8,059 nt of DNA from the NCBI GenBank assembly GCA_030613045.1, contig JAUWMS010000090.1, forward strand, positions 1 through 8,059, written 5' to 3'. The stretch comes from Candidatus Latescibacterota bacterium (GTDB taxonomy: Bacteria; Latescibacterota; 4484-107). Under the pieces are notes generated by a model. That model had not been told where the DNA came from and ran no database searches. It worked only from the letters and a program-made list of their open reading frames with translations. Both the position numbers and the translations under genes were made by a program. Positions 1-5,354 of the stretch are shown here, in pieces; within the stretch, counting starts at the first letter, position 1; every line of letters starts with the position of its first letter.

Positions 1-93
1 TCTCCACGGATCAAAAAAAGCAACGATAGGTGGGAATCCGAACAATCCCTTCCCTCCTCGCTCAACAAGAAAACTGGAGATCCCCTGAGATAG

Positions 94-122
94 ATAGTAG
101 CTATTTTATGCCGCTGTGTCAA
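94..122 (-). promoter_or_regulatory. Strong leftward sigma70-type promoter candidate
   Basis: On the minus strand a perfect -35 box TTGACA (117-122) is followed by a 17-nt spacer and TACTAT (94-99), a 4/6 match to the -10 consensus. Transcription would start near position 87 and run out of the left edge, so the gene it serves is not in the window. A-rich tracts (T on the plus strand) begin two bases upstream of the -35 box, where an UP element would sit. The match is seen in the sequence; promoter activity is inferred. Confidence 0.5.
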
Positions 123-124
123 GC

Positions 125-173
125 TTTTTTTGGCGGTTCGCAATTTTTTTTGGCAGCGGCAAGATTTTTTTTT
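125..173. promoter_or_regulatory. Three helically phased T-tracts (UP-element or bent-DNA candidate)
   Basis: T7 (125-131), T8 (144-151) and T9 (165-173) are spaced 19 and 21 nt start to start, close to two helical turns, and sit in imperfect copies of a CAAG-T(n)-GGC-like unit. Relative to the leftward promoter they occupy about -38 to -44, -57 to -64 and -78 to -86. The first overlaps the position of a proximal UP subsite bound by the RNA polymerase alpha C-terminal domain. Phased tracts of this length are expected to curve DNA. Confidence 0.45.
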
Positions 174-253
174 CGGCCTGCACTATGATCTCAACTCCCG
201 CACGGTCACCCAGGTTTTTCCGGATCGGAAAGGATATTCGTTCCACTTTTGAC

Positions 254-282
254 TTGACTTTCCCACGTCGTCGGGTTATTTT
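254..282 (+). promoter_or_regulatory. Rightward promoter candidate for the radical SAM gene
   Basis: TTGACT (254-259, 5/6 match) is separated by 17 nt from TATTTT (277-282, 4/6 match). It would give a leader of roughly 85 nt before the coding region at 374. It is the only well-spaced pair I found on the plus strand between the left edge and the gene. The -10 is only moderate, so this is a candidate. Confidence 0.35.
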
Positions 283-320
283 GGAGCGACTTCGGGATTC
301 GGAAAGCACAAAATACGCCC

Positions 321-370
321 GGAGGATGGCGCGCACCAATGACCAATCACCAATCACCAATCACCAATGA
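321..370 (+). promoter_or_regulatory. Displaced GGAGG and in-frame upstream mini-ORF
   Basis: A canonical GGAGG lies at 321-325 but is 48 nt from the ATG at 374, too far to serve it directly. An ATG at 326 abuts the GGAGG with no spacer. It opens a 14-codon frame ending in TGA at 368-370, in the same frame as the downstream gene and one codon before its ATG (TGA GCA ATG). Either the ribosome site was pushed away by growth of the heptamer repeat between them, or the mini-ORF and gene are coupled. Both readings are inference. Confidence 0.3.
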
Positions 371-378
371 GCAATGAC
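337..378 (+). repeat. Heptamer tandem array, CAATSAC x6
   Basis: Six contiguous 7-nt units can be read: CAATGAC, three copies of CAATCAC, CAATGAG and CAATGAC. The last unit contains the ATG at 374 used here as the start of the radical SAM gene. Units carry no stop-free constraint in the gene's frame: a TGA occurs at 368. The array has no spacers and is not a CRISPR. It shares the CAAT core with the array at 3573-3607. Confidence 0.9.
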
Positions 379-1693
379 CAACATGACACCCACTCCCCAC
401 ATACCGACCGCCCCCCCTGTCGCCTTCCACGTGATGCTCAAACCCAGTGGGGCGATTTGCAACTTGGACTGTGCCTACTGCTATTATCTTTCCAAAGAGC
501 GGCTGTATCCCGACAGCCGTTTCCGTATGAGCGATCCGTTGTTGGAGGCATTCACGCGCCAGTATATCGAGTCCCAGAGCGTCTCCGAGGTGACCTTCGG
601 ATGGCAGGGCGGTGAGCCCACCCTGATGGGACTGGATTTTTTCCGGAGAGCGGTGGAATTTCAGCAAAAATATGGTCGGCCGGGCATGCGGATCCTCAAC
701 ACCCTGCAGACCAACGGCACCCTGTTGGACGACGCATGGGGCCGCTTTTTCCGGAAACATAACTTTCTGATCGGACTCAGCTTAGACGGCCCCCGAACGA
801 TGCACGATGCGTACCGCGTGGATAAGGCAGGGCATCCTACCTTCGACCGCGTGCTGGCCGGTGCGGCTCTGCTGAAAAAGCACGGCGTCAAATTCAACAT
901 CCTGACTGCGGTCCACGCCGCGAATGCGGAACATCCGCTGGAGGTCTATCATTTCCTTCGGGACGAAGTGGGCGCTTCGTTCCTCCAGTTCATCCCCATT
1001 GTCCAGCGGGACAATGACACCGGGTTTCAGGAGGGCGAACGAATTACGAAGCGCTCGGTGACGGGCCGGCAATACGGAAACTTCCTCATCGCCGTCTTCG
1101 ACGAATGGGTGCGCCAAGATGTAGGGCGCGTCTTCGTGCAAATTTTCGACGTGGCGCTGGCCGCCTGGATGGGTCAGCGACCGGGATTATGCCTCTTCGA
1201 GGAGACGTGCGGCACCGCGCTCGTCCTGGAGCACAACGGCGACCTTTACGCGTGCGATCACTTCGTCGAACCCCGGTGCAGGCTGGGCAATATCCTGGAG
1301 ACCCCGCTCATCGGGATGGTGACTTCGGAAAAGCAGCGCCGGTTCGGCCAGGCCAAGCGGGATACGTTGCCCCGTTTATGCCGGGAATGCGAGGTGCAGT
1401 TCGTCTGCCACGGAGGATGCCCCAAAAACCGCATGGTGCGCACTCCCGGTGGCGAGCCGGGGCTGAATATCCTGTGCGAAGGGTATAAGGCGTTTTTTAC
1501 CCACGTGGACCACCCGATGCGGATCATGGCCGCGGAACTGAAGGCCGGGCGCCCCCCCGCTAACCTCATGCGCATTTTGGCGAAAGAGGAATTGGAGGCG
1601 CAGCGTCGCTTTGCCCACATCGGGCGCAACGATCCCTGTCCGTGCGGCAGCGGTCGCAAATTCAAGCATTGCTGCGGACGACGGCGCCCATGA
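374..1693 (+). CDS. Anaerobic sulfatase-maturase-type radical SAM/SPASM protein with C-terminal SEC-C motif
   Basis: A 439-residue cytoplasmic radical SAM enzyme of the anSME family, which oxidises a Cys or Ser of sulfatases to formylglycine under anaerobic conditions. The [4Fe-4S]-SAM motif is C29-x3-C33-x2-C36. A QTNGTLL segment lies near residue 112. The SPASM region has the eight expected auxiliary-cluster cysteines: C273, C279, C294, C336, C339, C345, C349 and C368. D295 directly follows C294, as does the proposed catalytic Asp of the Clostridium perfringens enzyme. Residues about 416-435 form a SEC-C zinc motif (C422-x-C424-x8-C433-C434). ATG 374 lies inside a heptamer repeat without a nearby Shine-Dalgarno; ATG 383 is an equally possible start, and homology proper begins near residue 18. 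The gene is monocistronic, ending at a strong hairpin. No sulfatase is in the window, so its substrate is elsewhere or it modifies another peptide. Family call is firm; exact substrate is inferred. Confidence 0.9.
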   Translation: MTNMTPTPHIPTAPPVAFHVMLKPSGAICNLDCAYCYYLSKERLYPDSRFRMSDPLLEAFTRQYIESQSVSEVTFGWQGGEPTLMGLDFFRRAVEFQQKYGRPGMRILNTLQTNGTLLDDAWGRFFRKHNFLIGLSLDGPRTMHDAYRVDKAGHPTFDRVLAGAALLKKHGVKFNILTAVHAANAEHPLEVYHFLRDEVGASFLQFIPIVQRDNDTGFQEGERITKRSVTGRQYGNFLIAVFDEWVRQDVGRVFVQIFDVALAAWMGQRPGLCLFEETCGTALVLEHNGDLYACDHFVEPRCRLGNILETPLIGMVTSEKQRRFGQAKRDTLPRLCRECEVQFVCHGGCPKNRMVRTPGGEPGLNILCEGYKAFFTHVDHPMRIMAAELKAGRPPANLMRILAKEELEAQRRFAHIGRNDPCPCGSGRKFKHCCGRRRP

Positions 1694-1730
1694 CCGCCCG
1701 CAAGACAAAGAGGCTCCAACGTCCAAATAA

Positions 1731-1775
1731 GAAGGGGGATGGTCCGCACACAGACCATCCCCCTTCCTGTTTTTT
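1731..1775 (+). terminator. Rho-independent terminator between convergent genes
   Basis: A perfect 14-bp stem (GAAGGGGGATGGTC at 1731-1744 pairing with 1753-1766) closes an 8-nt loop and is followed by CTG and six T residues (1770-1775). It lies 37 nt after the radical SAM stop codon. On the opposite strand the stem is followed by a weaker TTATTT, so it may also stop rpsT transcripts arriving from the right. Confidence 0.9.
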
Positions 1776-1793
1776 ACCTCTGAAAATCCACCG

Positions 1794-2048
1794 TCAGTCC
1801 ATTCGGGCCACGAAATGAGCCAAACGGGATTTGGTGCGCGCCGCCGTGTTTTTGTGCACGATGCCCTTGGCGGCGGTTCGGTCAATGGTGGACGCCGCCT
1901 GCAGAAGCGCCTGTTCGCCCTCTTCCTTAGTAGCGGCGGTGCGCACTCTCTTTATGGCGCTCTTCATCTCCGACCGGATTTTCCGGTTCCGCTGATTGGC
2001 TTTCAGGTCGGTGATCACTCTTTTTTTTGCGGATTTGAGCTGGGGCAT
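1794..2048 (-). CDS. rpsT: 30S ribosomal protein S20
   Basis: An 84-residue, highly basic protein with the S20 pattern. It begins MPQLKSAKKR, has a central RNRKIRSEMKSAIKRVRTA segment, and ends with the conserved IHKNxAARxKSRLA-like stretch (GIVHKNTAARTKSRLAHFV). Length is normal for the family. S20 binds 16S rRNA early in 30S assembly. The start is fixed by GGAGG at 2055-2059, six bases before the ATG. It is transcribed alone from a near-consensus promoter at 2191-2219, through a leader of about 135 nt, towards the shared terminator at 1731-1766. The leader is long enough for autogenous control, which is known for S20 in Escherichia coli, but no specific element is recognisable. Confidence 0.97.
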   Translation of the reverse strand: MPQLKSAKKRVITDLKANQRNRKIRSEMKSAIKRVRTAATKEEGEQALLQAASTIDRTAAKGIVHKNTAARTKSRLAHFVARMD

Positions 2049-2190
2049 AATTTTCCTCCGATTGGGTGATGGTCTTTCGGGTAAAAAAAATTATGTTGCC
2101 ATCGTTCTTCATCGAGGCATTCAAAAAAGGCGTTGCTTGAACGAACAATCAACTTGTGTAACCTTGCCTGGTAGCAAATGGATGGCCCTA

Positions 2191-2219
2191 AATATAAGCC
2201 AATTCCCCTTCTTTGTCAA
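2191..2219 (-). promoter_or_regulatory. Near-consensus promoter of rpsT
   Basis: On the minus strand TTGACA (2214-2219, 6/6) is followed after exactly 17 nt by TATATT (2191-2196, 5/6). This gives a start near 2184 and a leader of about 135 nt. The quality of the match fits a constitutively high ribosomal-protein gene and a housekeeping sigma factor that uses the standard sequence. Confidence 0.75.
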
Positions 2220-2246
2220 CCTCTTTCTCTGCGGAATGGGCGGAAA

Positions 2247-2266
2247 GGGAACAAACATGGGTTCCC
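2247..2266. repeat. Hairpin A of a related pair (GGGAAC ... GTTCCC)
   Basis: Inverted repeat GGGAAC (2247-2252) / GTTCCC (2261-2266) around an 8-nt loop AAACATGG. The same arrangement (AAGGGAA, ACATGG, TTCCC) recurs about 70 bp to the right, so the two look like diverged copies. This one lies just upstream of the rpsT -35 box. The function is unknown. Confidence 0.5.
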
Positions 2267-2313
2267 CCTGTCCGGCTCGACGAGATGTTTCATCAGGACA
2301 TGAGTGACCCATT

Positions 2314-2347
2314 CTCAAGGGAAACATGGTTCCCTTTGAGGTTTTTT
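2314..2347 (+). terminator. Hairpin B with T-run on the plus strand
   Basis: CTCAAGGGAA (2314-2323) pairs with TTCCCTTTGAG (2330-2340), with one bulged base and loop ACATGG, followed by G and T6 (2342-2347). The geometry is that of an intrinsic terminator for rightward transcription, yet no plus-strand gene ends here. On the minus strand it lies 21 bases past the aldo/keto reductase stop but lacks a downstream T-run. It may act as a roadblock to antisense or only as a 3'-end stabilising stem for the reductase mRNA. Confidence 0.4.
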
Positions 2348-2360
2348 CAGATTTCCGGAC

Positions 2361-3287
2361 TCACGGAGCGCCTTTTTCTTGAAACGGCTTGTCGGGTGTA
2401 TTGTCAAGCATTTGTACCGGCCCCACGCCGAACTCCGATTTGAATGCGCCCCATACCTCCGGAGGGATCTCCGTCGTCGCGGCCTCGTACACCTCCTCCA
2501 CGTGCGCTTTGGTTCCGGGGCCGGCCATAATGATCCCATTTTGCAGCGGCAGGACCATACAGAACTGTATGGCGAGATGACGGATGTTCACTCCCCGGTC
2601 TCCGCACCATTTCCATATCGCGTGCGCCCTGGAATTGTCCTTCGGCTCGCGTCCTCCGAGTTTTCCCATGCCGAGGATGCTCGCGAGGATGATGCCCACA
2701 TCGTGCGCTTCGGCGAGGGGGATCGTCGTTTTGGCCAGGGATTGATCGAGCAGCGTGTAGTCCAGGAAACTCAGGACGATTTCTATCTGCCCGGTCTCGA
2801 TAGCCCGGCGATGAAAGGCGTGACACCGGACGCCTATTCCGATGTGCCGGACGATCCCCTCCTCCTTCATCTTGAGCAACTCATCCAGCGCGCGGCCCTG
2901 CGCCAGGGGGTCTTCGATATCCGGCGGATCGTGGATGAGCACGGCATCGAGCACATCGGTCCTGAGCAGTTTAAGGCTGTTTTGCACGCTCCAGCGCGTC
3001 GCCTCCGCGGAGTAGTCCCCTTGCCGTTCGGGATGGGTCCCCGTCTTGGTCTGAAGATAGACCTTCTCGCGCCATCCTTTCTCAAGCGCCAGTCCGACCC
3101 GACGCTCGCTCTCGCCATAGAGCGGCGATGTATCGAAAAAGTTGATGCCCAGTTCGATGGCACGGCGGATTCCCGCGATCGCATCGCGATCCGTATGGTG
3201 GAGCGCTCCAAAAGAAGCGCAGCCCAAGCCGAGCGATCTCGGCCGCATTTCCGTGCGCCCCAATCGCCTTGTCTCCAGTTTTGTCAT
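2361..3287 (-). CDS. Aldo/keto reductase family oxidoreductase
   Basis: A 308-residue NAD(P)H-dependent aldo/keto reductase with a (beta/alpha)8 barrel, predicted cytoplasmic. The family signature INFFDTSPLYGESERRVG spans residues 48-65. The catalytic tetrad is complete: D52, Y57, K81 (in QTKTG) and H119 (in LIHDPP). The N-terminal RRLGRTEMRPRSLGLGCASFG opening and the C-terminal IMAGPGTKAHVEE cofactor-binding segment place it with the D-threo-aldose / L-galactose / L-fucose 1-dehydrogenase-like reductases. A sugar or sugar-derived aldehyde substrate is therefore plausible but not shown. The start is supported by AAGGA (3296-3300) eight bases before the ATG. It lies 126 nt downstream of the 621-residue gene on the same strand; the gap contains a hairpin and a 9-nt period repeat. 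No promoter is obvious there, so it may be read from upstream. Confidence 0.93.
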   Translation of the reverse strand: MTKLETRRLGRTEMRPRSLGLGCASFGALHHTDRDAIAGIRRAIELGINFFDTSPLYGESERRVGLALEKGWREKVYLQTKTGTHPERQGDYSAEATRWSVQNSLKLLRTDVLDAVLIHDPPDIEDPLAQGRALDELLKMKEEGIVRHIGIGVRCHAFHRRAIETGQIEIVLSFLDYTLLDQSLAKTTIPLAEAHDVGIILASILGMGKLGGREPKDNSRAHAIWKWCGDRGVNIRHLAIQFCMVLPLQNGIIMAGPGTKAHVEEVYEAATTEIPPEVWGAFKSEFGVGPVQMLDNTPDKPFQEKGAP

Positions 3288-3313
3288 ATCGCCTATCCTT
3301 GTCTGATTTGTTT

Positions 3314-3359
3314 CTCAGGGACGCGAAGAACGCGGAGAACGAGAAAACGGGAAAGCGGG
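3314..3359. repeat. Degenerate 9-nt period array (GACGCGAAG-like)
   Basis: Successive units read approximately GACGCGAAG, AACGCGGAG, AACGAGAAA, ACGGGAAAG and CGGGAACAC, decaying to the right. It lies between the aldo/keto reductase start and the 621-residue gene's stop. The composition resembles the element at 6735-6810. Confidence 0.5.
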
Positions 3360-3408
3360 AACACAAAGGAGTTACGCCGTCACGGCGTCTCACTTTCCCA
3401 CTTTTTTT
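3349..3408 (+). terminator. Nested hairpin followed by T7
   Basis: The inner stem ACGCCG (3374-3379) / CGGCGT (3383-3388) has a 3-nt loop and a GAG/CTC extension. It is enclosed by GGGAAAG (3349-3355) / CTTTCCC (3393-3399), and T7 follows on the plus strand. On the minus strand it directly follows the 621-residue gene, with TTTTCTCGTTCT after the stem, which may give weak termination. As with 2314-2347, the better T-run faces rightward, where no gene ends. Confidence 0.45.
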
Positions 3409-3413
3409 CCTTC

Positions 3414-5279
3414 CTAATGCCAGGGGAACGCGTAACCGGGACGATGTACGAAACGCTTCATTCCCACGTTTAGTTTGATGCCCGCGCCCGGTCGCAGTTG
3501 GATCTGAAAGTGCGTCCCATCTACAACCAGGACATTCTCCTTTTGGGTTTCAGATTCTGAATTTCGGATGTTCAATCCGCAATCCGCAATCCGCAATCCG
3601 CAATCGGACGAGGCGTTCCACCGAATCTCCGTAAACGCATGTTCCCCGAACGCGCCCGCCTGCACGATCACCTCTCTCGGCTCCCGGGGATTCAGATTGA
3701 CCAATTCCAACGCGACCCCCTCTGCGTCCACTCGATTCACCAACGCTCCTACGTCCCGCGGCAGGCCGGGCCGTCGTTGTTCGGCATCGAAGTACCGGAG
3801 CCGGGTGTGCAGCAATCCTCCGTGGTACAGGAACTGCGGCGCGCCCAACGTCAGTTGCACCAGCGCCTCGGTCACTACGGGGTTGATCTCCTGCCAGTGA
3901 TGGACGTCCCACTCCGACGGATCCCCGTGGTCATTCCGCATCCGCTCCAGGCGACGACAGATCTCCGCATACTGAACCCCCATGATCTTCCCCGGATAGT
4001 CGGGATGCTTGCCCCGGATGTACCGGAACCACGGCGCGGCGTGGGAATAATCCCCCTTGCCCCGGACGTCCGCCACCGCGTTCCACCCCTCCTGATCCGG
4101 GAACCTCGTCAGGCGTTCGGTGTCCTCCTTCGCCATGGACATATACCAAAGATGAAGAGCGCACATCGGGTTCAGCGGTCGCTCGCCGTACCATCCCCGA
4201 TCTCCATGAAAATTAGGGGCAACAAGTTGGCCGTCTTTCACCTCGCTTAGATCCATGATCCGGTCCAATTGAGACCGGGGCAGATCTAGATATCCGGCAT
4301 CTCCCGTCAGGAGCATCGCGTTGGAAGCGGCGATCGTGAGCGGCTCGATGATGTGCCCAAACCCATGCGGCCAGCGCCAGCCGTAGTATCCGCCCCACCA
4401 CTTGCCGTCCATGCATTCCCCGATTTTGCCCGAAAGCCCCACGTTGTCCGGGATGATCTCATCGTTGGCCCGGGTGCGTTCCATCCAGGCTTCCACGTAG
4501 TCCAGGACCCACCGTTTATACTTCTCCTCTCCAGTATACAGATACGCGTGGGTGATCAGACTCGTAGCCGTCAGATTCAGCGGTACGTCCCCGCGCATCA
4601 TCCGTTCGTTCATCAATTTCAGGATCTCCGCGAACGCCGCGTCGTCGTTCCAGTCCGCGATCTTTGTGCTCACACCGGGAATGTCCTCGAACGGCGCTGG
4701 ATAATCGGCCAGGATCGGCCGGTGCGTCACCCAATCTTCCGCGCTGTTTTGGAACCGAGGCCCTTTGCTCCCGGTGATCGGCGAGCGGATCAGCTTTCGC
4801 TGAGGATCGTAGTTTTTGGCCTCCGGATCCTCGTCCATATACATGCCCGCGAACCGGAGGGTGCGCGCCACGTCCTTGTGGATCGTGGGATCCGCCAGCC
4901 CGAAGAAGTAGAAGGAGATCGAACTCTCTCCGTGATGCATCCAGTCGTAGTATGCATCGAATTCGTGGTACACCTGACCGTACGACGCAAACTGGCGCGT
5001 AATCGCATCCCATTCCCTGCGGGCAAGACGATGCACCTGTTCACTCCCACCGAGCGCAAACAAAAGCGGGAAATTGAAGAAGCTCTCGTACGCATCGTCC
5101 GAGCCATCCATACCCGGCCACTCGTCCCGCCACGCAAGCGTTCCGTCCGGCCGCGTATATCGTTCCACAAATCGCGGGGCCGCATCGTTCATGGCGTCTA
5201 TCAGAAATCGCTCCATCAGCGCCCATTGAGGCGGCGGTGTGAACGACTCCGCGCGAATCATCTTGATTTCCTGCGACAT
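3414..5279 (-). CDS. Conserved protein of unknown function, probably an (alpha/alpha) barrel with C-terminal beta domain
   Basis: A 621-residue protein without signal peptide or membrane segment. I do not recognise a named family. Residues about 20-490 are helix-rich and full of aromatic and acidic motifs: EWPGMDGSDDAYESFFNFP (53-71), EFDAYYDWMHHGESS (106-120), MDGKWWGGYYGWRWPHGFGH (290-309) and NFHGDRGWYGERPLNP (356-371). That pattern is typical of carbohydrate-active or related alpha/alpha-toroid enzymes. Residues about 505-621 look like a beta-sandwich (ALELVNLNP, REVIVQAG, HFQIQLRPGAGIKL). An enzyme acting on a glycan, uronic acid or terpenoid-like substrate is conceivable, but this is inference. 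The start is set by AAGGA seven bases before the ATG. A tandem heptamer array encodes about residues 557-570 in frame, apparently in a loop between beta strands. The stop is TAG. It follows the lamin-tail gene by 75 nt on the same strand. Confidence 0.92.
   Translation of the reverse strand: MSQEIKMIRAESFTPPPQWALMERFLIDAMNDAAPRFVERYTRPDGTLAWRDEWPGMDGSDDAYESFFNFPLLFALGGSEQVHRLARREWDAITRQFASYGQVYHEFDAYYDWMHHGESSISFYFFGLADPTIHKDVARTLRFAGMYMDEDPEAKNYDPQRKLIRSPITGSKGPRFQNSAEDWVTHRPILADYPAPFEDIPGVSTKIADWNDDAAFAEILKLMNERMMRGDVPLNLTATSLITHAYLYTGEEKYKRWVLDYVEAWMERTRANDEIIPDNVGLSGKIGECMDGKWWGGYYGWRWPHGFGHIIEPLTIAASNAMLLTGDAGYLDLPRSQLDRIMDLSEVKDGQLVAPNFHGDRGWYGERPLNPMCALHLWYMSMAKEDTERLTRFPDQEGWNAVADVRGKGDYSHAAPWFRYIRGKHPDYPGKIMGVQYAEICRRLERMRNDHGDPSEWDVHHWQEINPVVTEALVQLTLGAPQFLYHGGLLHTRLRYFDAEQRRPGLPRDVGALVNRVDAEGVALELVNLNPREPREVIVQAGAFGEHAFTEIRWNASSDCGLRIADCGLNIRNSESETQKENVLVVDGTHFQIQLRPGAGIKLNVGMKRFVHRPGYAFPWH
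3573..3607 (+). repeat. Heptamer tandem array CAATCCG x5 inside a coding region
   Basis: Four perfect CAATCCG units and a fifth CAATCGG are contiguous. On the coding (minus) strand they read GATTGCG repeats and translate as a DCGLRIADCGL-like peptide. Flanking DNA (3547-3572) encodes a low-complexity NIRNSESETQK stretch that may belong to the same insertion. A small palindrome, TTCAGA-T-TCTGAA, sits at about 3549-3561. Confidence 0.9.
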
Positions 5280-5354
5280 AACACGTTCCTTTTTGAACTC
5301 TATGTGGCAAATCGTTCCACCATTGCTTATTGGGGGAAAGCTTGCGTTGACGGT

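Noticed and set aside
1..45. Leftward partial gene from a TTG at 43-45 with GGAGG seven bases upstream
   Set aside because: Only 15 codons are visible, the start is rare, and the end overlaps the CCACGGATCA repeat seen in intergenic DNA at the right edge. Not enough to call a gene.
106..370. Overlapping 84-codon open frames on both strands
   Set aside because: Composition is dominated by T-tract and repeat codons. There is no ribosome site or recognisable protein, and the promoters and phased tracts explain the region better.
337..378. CRISPR array
   Set aside because: Units are 7 nt and contiguous with no spacers; the same holds for the arrays at 3573-3607 and 7580-7607.
2379..3473. 364-codon open frame on the plus strand
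   Set aside because: It is antisense to the aldo/keto reductase, which has a full catalytic tetrad and a Shine-Dalgarno. The plus-strand product resembles nothing and reads into the repeat DNA.
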